Shown here piece after piece: positions 1-7,501 of a stretch of 15,904 nucleotides of DNA. The stretch is from positions 1 to 15,904 of the forward strand of contig JACQGT010000201.1 of the NCBI GenBank assembly GCA_016199425.1. The letters are read 5' to 3'. The translations under genes were made by a program, and so were the position numbers. Numbering within the stretch: the stretch's first letter is position 1; each line of letters opens with the position of its first letter. The DNA comes from Chloroflexota bacterium (GTDB lineage: Bacteria; Chloroflexota; Anaerolineae; Caldilineales; Caldilineaceae). The notes beneath the pieces were generated by a model that was not told the origin of the DNA, did no database searches, and worked only from the letters and a program-made list of their open reading frames with translations.

Positions 1-148
1 CAGCCGCCGCCGGCGCGGCCGGTGCAGCAGTGGGCGCAACACACCCGGCCAGTGCGGCCATACCCACGACACTGCTTGACAGTCTCAGAAAATCGCGGCG
101 GCTCAGGCGCTTTTTCTGATCCGAAGATTGCGGGTTCTCGATTGACAT
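1..148 (-). CDS. N-terminus of an ABC sugar-binding lipoprotein (cut by window edge)
   Basis: Only the first 49 codons are in the window; the gene runs off the left edge. The ATG (146-148) has an excellent Shine-Dalgarno site, AGGAGG, at 157-162 on the minus strand. The leader is SRRDFLRLSSSVVGMAALAGC: a twin-arginine-like SRRDFL motif at residues 16-21, a hydrophobic stretch, and a lipobox LAGC with the lipidated Cys at residue 36. An Ala/Pro/Thr-rich linker follows, as is typical of solute-binding lipoproteins of ABC importers in Chloroflexota. The mature domain is not visible, so the substrate-binding role is inferred from the leader type and from the regulatory site upstream, which matches the one controlling the complete binding-protein operon. 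It could instead be another exported lipoprotein. Confidence 0.75.
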   Translation of the reverse strand, partial: MSIENPQSSDQKKRLSRRDFLRLSSSVVGMAALAGCVAPTAAPAAPAAA

Positions 149-275
149 TCTGGGTTCCTCCTGGTGATTTTGGCAAAGGCAAGATGGGACAAAACGAAAA
201 AGATTGGTGGTCAGATTGATCTAAATCGACACTTTCAGATGAGTGTCAAGCTAAACTTCTGGGTTTTTGAACCGT
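149..275 (-). other. Leader region of the left-edge lipoprotein gene
   Basis: This non-coding stretch lies between the predicted transcription start near 277 and the lipoprotein ATG. It is AT-richer than its surroundings. On the minus strand it holds a weak candidate second promoter: TTGACA (244-249), a 17-base gap, then ATTTAG (221-226). It also holds a 6-bp inverted repeat, GACACT (228-233) with AGTGTC (242-247), which could be a short hairpin or an operator. Apart from the ribosome-binding site at 157-162 nothing stronger is visible. Confidence 0.35.
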
Positions 276-278
276 TTT

Positions 279-291
279 GTATACTGTATAC
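279..291. promoter_or_regulatory. Candidate FCD/GntR operator, third copy
   Basis: The 13-bp palindrome GTATAC-T-GTATAC is flanked by TT on the left as in the copy at 10578-10590. It is identical to that copy and, read on the other strand, to the one at 10660-10672. It overlaps the -10 element of the promoter for the left-edge lipoprotein gene, so a bound protein would block transcription. The assignment to the regulator encoded at 10712-11404 is inferred from two copies lying immediately upstream of that gene. Confidence 0.72.
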
Positions 292-311
292 TGAGTTGCG
301 CCAGATGTCAA
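285..311 (-). promoter_or_regulatory. Promoter of the left-edge lipoprotein operon
   Basis: Read on the minus strand, a perfect TTGACA (306-311) is followed by 15 bases and TATACA (285-290), the latter inside the GTATAC palindrome. The bases before the -35 box, AAAATTCGATA, match AAAATTGGCTA at the two promoters near 10.6 kb almost exactly. The spacer is 15 in all three, short of the usual 17, which suggests a weak promoter or a -10 shifted slightly downstream. The stop codon of the fragment at 308-559 overlaps this -35 box. Confidence 0.7.
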
Positions 312-559
312 TATCGAATTTTGTGGTGATTACCCATAAGCACGCAGGTTTCGCAAAGTACGATGTCGCCGTGCCGGCCGATCTGCTCGGGCAGGAAGAC
401 GAAACGGATAGATTCGCCGCGCACATAGCGGTATAGCGCGTCGACACGGCTGACGTCTACCATGCGCGTCAGATAGTTGAAGCTGCGGCGGGCATAAGTT
501 TGCATGGCAATCGTTTGCTGGGCCACAGGATACATCCAATCGCTGTGTCCATCCTTTGC
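308..559 (-). pseudogene. Coding-like fragment, probable 3' remnant of a lost gene
   Basis: Between the MFS stop and the next promoter, one minus-strand frame reads like genuine protein (about 83 residues, roughly from AKDGHSDWMYP to HHKIRY and a TGA at 308-310). Codon third positions are G/C-rich as in neighbouring genes, and the composition is rich in aromatic and charged residues. The frame has no convincing start: the only nearby ATG (533-535) lacks a ribosome-binding site, and the frame continues back into the MFS gene. Coding character fades over the last ten or so codons, where it runs into the promoter. The segment containing GDIVLCETCVLMG resembles, from memory, C-terminal parts of alpha-helical-barrel carbohydrate enzymes, but this is a weak impression. 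The best reading is a gene fragment left by a deletion; a short real protein is less likely. Confidence 0.4.
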
Positions 560-564
560 CAGGA

Positions 565-1830
565 CTACGCAACCGACGCAGGGTGGGGTTCGGCGATTGC
601 GCGCTGCCGCAACCCGAAGAGGGCCGCGCCGACGCCCGTGAGGGCCGCGCTGCTGAGGAAGAAGGACGGGTAGCCCAGCGCGGCGATCATGTAGCCGCCG
701 CCCAACGAGATGGCCGACCAACTCAGGCCGATGGCCATGGTGTAGACGCCGGACATAGTGGGACGCCACGCGACGGGCGTGATCTCCATCATGTAGACCG
801 AGACGGCGGGGCGGGTGAGCGATACCAGCGCGATCATCGCCATATAGCCCAGGCCGGCCGCGCCCCAGTTCGGTATGAGCGCCAGGGGCAGCAGGCTGAG
901 GGCCATCCCCACCGAACCCCATAGGAAGACCCGGCGATGGCCCCAACGGCCGGCTGCCATGGGCATGGCCAGGGCAGCCGGCGCGGCCAGCAGTTGCCCG
1001 ATGGCCGCCAATATGCCGATGTAGGCTGTGGGCGTATGCAGCCCGGCGTCGAGGTAGACGCTAAAGAAAGTCCGCGCCGCGCCCTCGCCCATGCTGCCCA
1101 GCAGGACGACTACGCCCAGGAAGGTCATGATGCGGTAGGGCGCGGCCCCCATAGGGGCCGCCGCCGTCTTACCCTCCTGGACGAGGGTTGTGGTGCGCCC
1201 GCTCTCGCGCGCAGTATGTAGGGCCAGGACGCCGATACCCAGGCTGGCACCCGCCAGCAAGAGTGGGTAGCGAAAAGTTGCCGGGTCCTCTGTGGTGGTC
1301 TGCAGAAGGGCGGCAAAGAAACCCGGCAAGAGGCCGCCCATCAGGCTGCCCAGGAAACCGGCGATCGGCCAGAGCGCGGCCTGTACCGAGAAGACCTGGT
1401 CGCGCTCCTCCGAGGTGGTGGCGTCCATCAGGAATGGCTGGCTGTTGACGTCGTACATGGCAATGGACAGATCGCTGAACAGGAAGGTCAGCACCAGCCA
1501 GGCCGAGCGCCAGCCGGCCGGGATCCACTCGGCAAGCGGCCAGAGGAGATAGCCCACTGTAGCCAGTCCCAGGCCGAGAACCATAGCGCGGCGGCTGCCC
1601 AGTCGGCGGCCAATGTCGCCGGCGGGCAGGCAAGCCAGCGCCCAACCGAGCAGACCCACAGCCGAGACGAGGCCGATGAACTCCAGCCCATAGCCCAGGC
1701 GCAGGAGGTAGAGACTGCGCAAGAGGGAGTAGATGCCACCAAAAACGGTGAACCCCATCAGCCCCGCGCTCACCAGATAGAGGCGGGCATTGCGGCTGAA
1801 TTTGCGAAGCGAACCCCAGTAGGCGCTCAA
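565..1830 (-). CDS. MFS transporter, 12 TM
   Basis: This 421-residue integral membrane protein has about twelve hydrophobic segments in two halves, separated by a hydrophilic loop around residues 209-228. After the second segment it carries the MFS motif-A-like sequence GDIGRRLGSRR (about residues 71-81), the hallmark cytoplasmic loop. The start is TTG (1828-1830), with GGAG at 1838-1841 seven bases upstream; no better ATG is available. It begins 21 bases after the GH36 stop and is almost certainly the last intact gene of the minus-strand operon. MFS proteins are secondary carriers; the context suggests uptake or efflux of a sugar, oligosaccharide or breakdown product at the cytoplasmic membrane. 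The sequence does not show the substrate or direction. Confidence 0.9.
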   Translation of the reverse strand: MSAYWGSLRKFSRNARLYLVSAGLMGFTVFGGIYSLLRSLYLLRLGYGLEFIGLVSAVGLLGWALACLPAGDIGRRLGSRRAMVLGLGLATVGYLLWPLAEWIPAGWRSAWLVLTFLFSDLSIAMYDVNSQPFLMDATTSEERDQVFSVQAALWPIAGFLGSLMGGLLPGFFAALLQTTTEDPATFRYPLLLAGASLGIGVLALHTARESGRTTTLVQEGKTAAAPMGAAPYRIMTFLGVVVLLGSMGEGAARTFFSVYLDAGLHTPTAYIGILAAIGQLLAAPAALAMPMAAGRWGHRRVFLWGSVGMALSLLPLALIPNWGAAGLGYMAMIALVSLTRPAVSVYMMEITPVAWRPTMSGVYTMAIGLSWSAISLGGGYMIAALGYPSFFLSSAALTGVGAALFGLRQRAIAEPHPASVA

Positions 1831-1851
1831 TGATATGCTCCCGAACCGGGT

Positions 1852-4023
1852 TCAGCTTGTCGCCGTATAGAGCACCAACTCGGAAAGCATGCTGCCATCG
1901 AGCCGGATCGTCAAGCCGGCGTTGGCCAGCTCGCGGCCCGACATGCGGAAGGTCTCCCCACTGTTGTCGAGTGTGACCGCGTACTCCCGTGTGCGGTCGA
2001 TGCCGCGCAAACGCAAAACATACTCTCTCGCGCGGCCGTTCACATCACTCTGGTTGAGTGAAAATAGGCCGCAAAAGCCGCGGCTGTGGTCCGGCGCAGC
2101 GTATTCGAGCACGCACCACGCCGCCGCGCGCAGCACGCCGATGCCCGGCGTGTGGTGGTAGACCAGCGCGTTACCTGCGATAATCGGATAGCAGAAATCC
2201 CTGGCTAACTGGATGTAGCCCTTCGTCTTCGTGAAGTAGGGCGTAGAGCGGTCGGCGTTCTGTGCGCCGAAGCCCACGAAGATTGTGGTCGCAAAGAGCG
2301 TCACCCTCAGATGTGTGTCCAGGTCTGCCATCTGGTGGGCGTGGTGGAGATGGTTGTGGTAGTAGCAGAGCGCTTCCGGCGGCGCAAAATGCGTCAGTTC
2401 GCTGATGGCGCGGATGCTGAATGGGAAGGAGCTGAAGTCAGACTCGCAGTTGTAATGGAAGCGGCTCATCATGCCCAGATCGAGCCGTCCGCCGCCTCCG
2501 GCGCAGTTCTCCAGCGCCACTTCGGGCATCTCGCGGCGCACACGATCAAAAGTGGCGTAGAGCACCTCCATGTGCCGCCACGCTTCGTTCTCAAGATAGC
2601 CATCACGCAGGTTTTCCCCGCCCTCATGCACCCGTACGTTGTAGTCGATCTTGAAGAAGTCGAGCTGGTGGTCGCGTATGATGCGCAAGACTTCGTCCTC
2701 GAAGTAACGCGCCACTGCCGTCTTGCCCAGGTTGAGCACGCGAGTGTTGCCGGGCCAGCGCCCGTCATCGGTCTGCAACAGCCAATCGGGGTGTTCCTGG
2801 GCGACCTTGCTCAACGGTCCGGCGGCCTCCGGTTCCAGCCACAGACCAAAGAGTAGTCCCTGCTTGTGGGCGTGCTCGCGAATCCCGGCCAGGCCACCGG
2901 GCAGCCAGTCGCCCTCCCACCAGTCGCCGCGCCGCTCGGTCCATCCGCCAAACACATCGCCATACCAGCCGGCGTCCACCATGAAGGCCGCGACTCCCAT
3001 CTCTTTGGCAATGTCTATCTCGCGCAGGATCCACTCGCCGGGGAATTCGACCACATGCCCGGCGCTGGCGTACATCTCCTTGCCGGCGGGACGCGGTGGA
3101 ACCACCGATGCGCGCATGTGACGATGCCAGGCCTGCACCGCCGCGTCATAGTCGCGATGCACGGGGCCGATATGCACCTCAGGAGTACACACCGTCTCGC
3201 CAGGGACGATGAGCCGTAACGGCGCTGGCCCCGTGGGACCGAGACGAAAGGAGAGCAGGCCGTCCGGCGTGGGGGTGAATTCGGCAGCCCAGTTGCTCGA
3301 CCAGGCCAGGGCCACGAAGAAGAGTTCGCCTGTGGCCTCGTTGCGCAGGATGAAGTTCGGCCCGCCGTAGTTCTTGTCGTGCATGCGCTCGATGCGCACT
3401 CCCTCGGCCGGCAGGCCCGTCCAGGTGAGATCGCCCTCTGGACCCCATTGCTGCGCCCGGTCGTAAGCGATACCGAAGGCCGGCTTGTATTCGGGCAATA
3501 CCGCGTACCAATTCGGGCTATACCAGAGCAGGCCCGCGCATGGCGAAACAGACGAGAGGGCCGCGGTCGCCGTGCCGGTATTGGTGATCTCCAGCCAGCG
3601 ACTCAGGATCGGGGTGCCGTCCAGCCGGGTCACGACCTTCACCGCCACCGGGCGCACCGTGTGCCGCAGTTCTACCACGGCCTCGACGGTGCCAGGCTTC
3701 GCGCCGGCTTGCTCGTAGGCGTTCGCCCACGTGTACTGGTTGTGGAGCATCTGACCGTCGATCTCGAGCTCAAACGCCTCGACCCGGTGGATAACCGGGT
3801 CCAGCGCCAGGTCCTGCTTGCCGCGCCCCGGTCCCACCTCGCGCAGCACCTCGCCCGCGGCAGACCAGTAGAGGGTGATCAGGCGGCCATGCTGCAGGAT
3901 CTCCTCGCGTACCGTCGTATCGGAGACGTAACGGGCCGCATCGACCCCTTCACGCCTGTAAAACTGTATAGCGATGTTGCTTGGCCGCCCGGCTGTCACA
4001 GAGCTTTGGCTCACTTTGTCCAC
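1852..4023 (-). CDS. GH36-family alpha-galactosidase-like glycoside hydrolase (copy A)
   Basis: This 723-residue protein has the full GH36 layout: an N-terminal beta-sandwich (about 1-300), a catalytic barrel (about 310-620) and a C-terminal beta domain. Barrel motifs include MVDAGWYG (348-355), GLWLEPE (393-399), FFKIDYN with the expected nucleophile Asp460, ENCAGGGGR (505-513), and CESDF with the likely acid/base Asp529. GH36 enzymes cleave alpha-galactosyl or related linkages with retention. There is no signal peptide, so it should act in the cytoplasm on imported oligosaccharide. The start is GTG (4021-4023), preceded by AGGTGA; a second GTG three codons on is also possible. It lies 34 bases after the MalG-type permease and is co-directional with the importer. 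The canonical second Asp after the acid/base (SDxxD) is replaced by Ser, so specificity may differ from that of a standard alpha-galactosidase. Confidence 0.9.
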   Translation of the reverse strand: MDKVSQSSVTAGRPSNIAIQFYRREGVDAARYVSDTTVREEILQHGRLITLYWSAAGEVLREVGPGRGKQDLALDPVIHRVEAFELEIDGQMLHNQYTWANAYEQAGAKPGTVEAVVELRHTVRPVAVKVVTRLDGTPILSRWLEITNTGTATAALSSVSPCAGLLWYSPNWYAVLPEYKPAFGIAYDRAQQWGPEGDLTWTGLPAEGVRIERMHDKNYGGPNFILRNEATGELFFVALAWSSNWAAEFTPTPDGLLSFRLGPTGPAPLRLIVPGETVCTPEVHIGPVHRDYDAAVQAWHRHMRASVVPPRPAGKEMYASAGHVVEFPGEWILREIDIAKEMGVAAFMVDAGWYGDVFGGWTERRGDWWEGDWLPGGLAGIREHAHKQGLLFGLWLEPEAAGPLSKVAQEHPDWLLQTDDGRWPGNTRVLNLGKTAVARYFEDEVLRIIRDHQLDFFKIDYNVRVHEGGENLRDGYLENEAWRHMEVLYATFDRVRREMPEVALENCAGGGGRLDLGMMSRFHYNCESDFSSFPFSIRAISELTHFAPPEALCYYHNHLHHAHQMADLDTHLRVTLFATTIFVGFGAQNADRSTPYFTKTKGYIQLARDFCYPIIAGNALVYHHTPGIGVLRAAAWCVLEYAAPDHSRGFCGLFSLNQSDVNGRAREYVLRLRGIDRTREYAVTLDNSGETFRMSGRELANAGLTIRLDGSMLSELVLYTATS

Positions 4024-4057
4024 CTTTCACCTAAAGTCGGATGGGAAGGGTTGCGCG

Positions 4058-4921
4058 TCAGGCTTTGATCCCAGTCATCGCGATGCCGCGCACGAACTGC
4101 TTCGACGCGGCGGCGTAGATGATCATCACCGGCAAGACCGTTAACATCGAGCCGGCGGCATACAACTCGTAGCGCGACCAGTACAAGCTGCGCAACCCTG
4201 CCAGGACCAGGGGCAGGGTTCTGTTCTCCGGGCTGGTCAGTACCACCAGCGGCCACAGGAAACTGTCCCAATTGCCCAGGAAAGTGAACACCGCCAGAGC
4301 CGAGAGCGGGGCCTTGGCCAAGGGCAGCACGACCCGCGTGAAGATCCACCACTCCCCGGCGCCGTCGATGCGCCCGGCGTCGATCAGGTCATTCGGGATC
4401 GATTCCATGAACTGGCGCATCAAGAAGATGCCAAAAGTGGAGCAAAGGCCCGTGATGACGATGCCGGCCAGCTTATCAGCCAGGGCTATGTTGGCGATGG
4501 TCACGTAAAGCGGGACGAGCACGACCGCGAAGGGCACCATCATCGTAGAGAGCAGCACTGTGAAGAGCTGTTCCCTGCCCCAGAAGCGGTACTTCGAAAA
4601 CACATACCCGGCCACGGATGAGGTGAGCAGTGTCGCGGCGGTCACTACTACTGCTACCAGCGTCGTGTTGATAAAGGCGCGCGGAAAGCCGACGCGTTGC
4701 GTGATCTGAACGTAGTTATCGAATGTCCAGTTGATGGGCAAAAGGGTCTTCGATGAGGTGAGCTCCACGTAGGTCTTGAACGAGCCGAAGAACATCCACA
4801 CGAAGGGCATCAACGACGTGAACAGCAGAACGATCAGCACGATGTGTGGAAAAATGCGGCCGACCCGGTCGGGTGATAGGATGCGGACAGATGCTGCAGG
4901 TCGAACAATAGCTTTTTGCAT
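4058..4921 (-). CDS. ABC sugar importer permease, MalG type
   Basis: This 287-residue inner-membrane protein has about six membrane segments. Its EAA loop, at about 179-202 (IDAGRIDGAGEWW...RVVLPLAK), is the cytoplasmic coupling helix that contacts the ATPase. A short N-terminus precedes the first segment (about 24-45), and residues after that segment (FFGSFKTYVEL) match the MalG/CUT1 pattern. I chose the ATG at 4919-4921; the reading frame extends further upstream, but that extension overlaps the preceding permease gene and is not conserved-looking. A TTG that overlaps the previous stop codon is the main alternative. It lies 29 bases after the MalF-type gene. With that permease and the binding protein it forms a CUT1-type importer. 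Confidence 0.93.
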   Translation of the reverse strand: MQKAIVRPAASVRILSPDRVGRIFPHIVLIVLLFTSLMPFVWMFFGSFKTYVELTSSKTLLPINWTFDNYVQITQRVGFPRAFINTTLVAVVVTAATLLTSSVAGYVFSKYRFWGREQLFTVLLSTMMVPFAVVLVPLYVTIANIALADKLAGIVITGLCSTFGIFLMRQFMESIPNDLIDAGRIDGAGEWWIFTRVVLPLAKAPLSALAVFTFLGNWDSFLWPLVVLTSPENRTLPLVLAGLRSLYWSRYELYAAGSMLTVLPVMIIYAAASKQFVRGIAMTGIKA

Positions 4922-4950
4922 GTCAGTTTTTTCTCTTATCTCGTCGGCGC

Positions 4951-5892
4951 TCAATATTGCCAATCCGGCTTCAGTGCCCGGATCTGTACGACCGTCAAGC
5001 TGAGGATGAAGATGAAGAGCACGAAGGCCGAGGCGGTGGCGAAGCCGAAGCGCATATTTGTGAAGGCTTCGGTGTATACCAAGCGGCTGATCCAGAAACA
5101 TGAATCACCTGCGCAGCCCATTACCTCGCCGTTGGTAAAGGCCTGCAGCGTGCCAGCGACCATAATTACGGATTCCAAGAGCAGCGTATTGCCGAGGAGC
5201 GGGATCGTCACATAACGAAAACGATGCCACGAACCCGCGCCGTCCACTTTGGCTGCGTCGTACATTTCCTCAGGGATGCCTAGAAGCCCGGCAGTGATGA
5301 TCACGACATGGAAGCCCAATCCTTTCCAGACGTCGATCAGCGCGATGGCTGGCAGCGCCGAGTTTGGCCCGGTGATCCAGAGGCTCCTGGGCAACCCGAG
5401 CGCCGTCAAAATCTGGTTGAACTGGCCGGTCTGCGGGTCCATCAGCATGCGGAACAGCAGCGCGATGGCCACGTACGATACGACCACCGGCAAGAAGATC
5501 ACGAACTGGTAGAAGTCTCGCCCCCGGGCGACCGAGACCAGACACATCGATACGAACACCGCCAGCGGCAAGGTGCCCAGATAGACAAATACCGAGAAAG
5601 TGACGGTGCGTTGGACGGAGATCCAGAAAAGCGGGTAGCTGAAGACCTGTTGGAAGTTCTTCAGACCGACAAATGGGCTTTCGGTCGGGTTCATCAGATC
5701 ATACTTGACCGTGGCCATCCAGAAAGCCCGCAGCAGTGGGCCAAAAGAGAACCAGGCATACCAGGCGAGGATGGGCAAGAGGACCATGAGGCCGAACCAG
5801 AACTGCGGCCTGCGTAACGTCTTGGCTGCGGCGGTGCCCAGGTTTCGGCGGGGTACGGGCAGCGCGCTGCTGCGGGTGGTTTGAGTCGTCAT
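4951..5892 (-). CDS. ABC sugar importer permease, MalF type
   Basis: This 313-residue inner-membrane permease has a first hydrophobic segment at about 32-50, then LLRAFWMATVKYDL, which is typical of UgpA/MalF-like CUT1 subunits. The EAA loop lies at about 210-233 (MYDAAKVDGAGSW...YVTIPLLG). The ATG at 5890-5892 has GGGAG about seven bases upstream; longer in-frame extensions enter the binding-protein gene and look non-coding. The stretch usually rich in glycine before the last segments is instead NGEVMGCAGDSCFW, with two cysteines five residues apart, unusual for this loop. It is the first permease of the operon, separated from the binding-protein gene by a stable hairpin. Confidence 0.93.
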   Translation of the reverse strand: MTTQTTRSSALPVPRRNLGTAAAKTLRRPQFWFGLMVLLPILAWYAWFSFGPLLRAFWMATVKYDLMNPTESPFVGLKNFQQVFSYPLFWISVQRTVTFSVFVYLGTLPLAVFVSMCLVSVARGRDFYQFVIFLPVVVSYVAIALLFRMLMDPQTGQFNQILTALGLPRSLWITGPNSALPAIALIDVWKGLGFHVVIITAGLLGIPEEMYDAAKVDGAGSWHRFRYVTIPLLGNTLLLESVIMVAGTLQAFTNGEVMGCAGDSCFWISRLVYTEAFTNMRFGFATASAFVLFIFILSLTVVQIRALKPDWQY

Positions 5893-5913
5893 GGCAGTCT
5901 CCCGACGATCTTG

Positions 5914-5956
5914 GGGGCGGGTGTTGCCACACCTGGTGCGCGGCAGCACCCGCCCC
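5914..5956 (-). other. Intercistronic GC-rich hairpin between binding-protein and permease genes
   Basis: GGGGCGGGTG (5914-5923) pairs perfectly with CACCCGCCCC (5947-5956). After one mismatch, TGCC (5925-5928) pairs with GGCA (5942-5945), leaving a 13-base loop. No U-run follows it in the transcript, so it does not look like an intrinsic terminator. Stable hairpins at this position are known to protect the upstream binding-protein message, as between malE and malF of E. coli, giving more binding protein than permease. That role is inferred here. Confidence 0.65.
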
Positions 5957-5987
5957 ATGCGTTTATTGAGAAACAATCCGCAAGGCC

Positions 5988-7397
5988 TCAGCCCTTCATG
6001 CTTTCCTTCCACTGCTCGTAGTTGACGGTGAAGATCTCCTGCAAGGACTTGCAGGCTTCCGCGGCTGTCTTCACACCCTGCCGGACCTCCGTGAACGGCA
6101 CATCGGACCCGGTGCGATTCAGCCCCCACTCATTGCCATAATAGACGGTGTTCTTCAACGAGGCGATAGCGCGGCGTTTGCTGAGTTTGATGATGTCGTC
6201 GCCCTGGTAGATAGGGTCGTCAAGCACCACCGACGTAGAGGGAACCACGCCGCCGTAGATCTGCGCGTAGATGACCTGGCCCTCGCGGGTCGCCATCCAC
6301 TGGCAAAATTCGACGGCGATATCCATATTCTTGGCGCGGGTCGGGATCTCGAAGCCCCAGCCACCCTCGCCCACGAATTTGGGCTCCTGACCCTTTACGG
6401 CAGAGGGCGACATCACCTGCTCGACCTTCATCGGCGACCCATCCGCCAGTGTCAGTTTCGCCCCTTCGGGGGCCATGCTGGTATTGCCCTTGGCCACAGC
6501 GACCTTGCCGGCAAAGAGCGCGTTCATGTGGTGATCGTCCAGTTGCGTCTCAATGCCTTTCTTTACGGGCGTCTCGACCAAGTACTCCATCGCCCTGACG
6601 CCTTCCTCGCTGTCAATGACGAACTGCTCGTTGGTTGAATCCCAGAAGAACTTACCGAGGTCATACATGAGGCTAAAGAACTGGCCGAGGTCCCAGCCCT
6701 GGCTTGACATGCCCCAGCGGGTGACGGTTCCGCCCTCTTGCTTCTGGAGCATCTCAGCCAGCGCCCACATCGTCTCATAGCTGTCAAAGCCAGCAGGTTC
6801 GGCCTTCACGTTCAGCCCGGGCCACAATGCCTTGGCCTCGTCACCGGCCTCGTCCAGGTAGTCATAACGGGTTGCGACCGCCTGGGAGACCTGGTTGCTC
6901 TCCAGCGGCACGCCCATGTAGTGCCCCTCCCAGGTGTAGGCTTGGATGGCCTCGGGGTAGAAGAATTCCTGGGGATTGACACCGGCGGCATCGTAGACGA
7001 CATCGTCCATCTCGATCACGGCCTTCTGCATGAAGAGGGGTACCGAAACAATGCCCATCACGCAGACCACATCCGGCTGGGTGCCGGCGGTGAGGGCGGC
7101 CAGCAGCTTGGTCTCGAGCGGCCAGGCCTGCGGCTGGATGTTGGCCTTATAGCCCGTTTTCTTCTCGAAGGCAGCGGCCAGCGCATTGTAGCGTTCCACG
7201 TGGGGGTCGTACTGCAGACCCCACATAACGAACTCTTTACCGCCCTCCTCCGCCGCAGGCGCTGCCTGCTCCGCCGCCGCCGCTTCCTGTTTGGGCGCTT
7301 CGGTGGCTGCAGGCGCGCAGGCCACAACGAGGCTCCCAACCAACCCGGTGCCCGCGAGCTGTAAGAAAACCCGCCGGCTCATACGCTTCCGTTCCAT
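5988..7397 (-). CDS. ABC sugar-binding lipoprotein (extracellular solute-binding family 1)
   Basis: This 469-residue protein has a lipoprotein leader: RMSRRVFLQLAG (twin-arginine-like), a hydrophobic core, and the lipobox VVAC with Cys27. A low-complexity Ala/Glu/Pro linker follows to about residue 52. The mature part has the size and features of family 1 solute-binding proteins, such as YNALAAAFEKKTGYK near the N-terminus, and Trp-rich segments like WGMSSQGWDLGQFFSLMYD that often line sugar pockets. It should sit on the outer face of the membrane and deliver carbohydrate to the permeases encoded just downstream. The ATG at 7395-7397 has a strong AGGAAGGAG site upstream. The gene is 104 bases from the SDR gene; I see no clear separate promoter in that gap. 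Confidence 0.94.
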   Translation of the reverse strand: MERKRMSRRVFLQLAGTGLVGSLVVACAPAATEAPKQEAAAAEQAAPAAEEGGKEFVMWGLQYDPHVERYNALAAAFEKKTGYKANIQPQAWPLETKLLAALTAGTQPDVVCVMGIVSVPLFMQKAVIEMDDVVYDAAGVNPQEFFYPEAIQAYTWEGHYMGVPLESNQVSQAVATRYDYLDEAGDEAKALWPGLNVKAEPAGFDSYETMWALAEMLQKQEGGTVTRWGMSSQGWDLGQFFSLMYDLGKFFWDSTNEQFVIDSEEGVRAMEYLVETPVKKGIETQLDDHHMNALFAGKVAVAKGNTSMAPEGAKLTLADGSPMKVEQVMSPSAVKGQEPKFVGEGGWGFEIPTRAKNMDIAVEFCQWMATREGQVIYAQIYGGVVPSTSVVLDDPIYQGDDIIKLSKRRAIASLKNTVYYGNEWGLNRTGSDVPFTEVRQGVKTAAEACKSLQEIFTVNYEQWKESMKG

Positions 7398-7501
7398 GGT
7401 CTTGCTCCTTCCTTAAGTGAATAGGATCAAAAAACGATCTTGAGAAAGGGGAATTGCATATAACCTGTAGATGAGACAAAGGTTCCCTATCGCTCTCCTT
7501 C

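Noticed and set aside
5071..5080. Isolated GTATAC inside the MalF-type permease gene as a further operator
   Set aside because: Only a half-site is present, inside coding sequence and without the second GTATAC or a promoter.
5893..6129. Upstream extension of the MalF-type permease into the binding-protein gene
   Set aside because: It overlaps the binding-protein 3' end and the hairpin and looks non-coding; the ATG at 5892 has a good ribosome-binding site.
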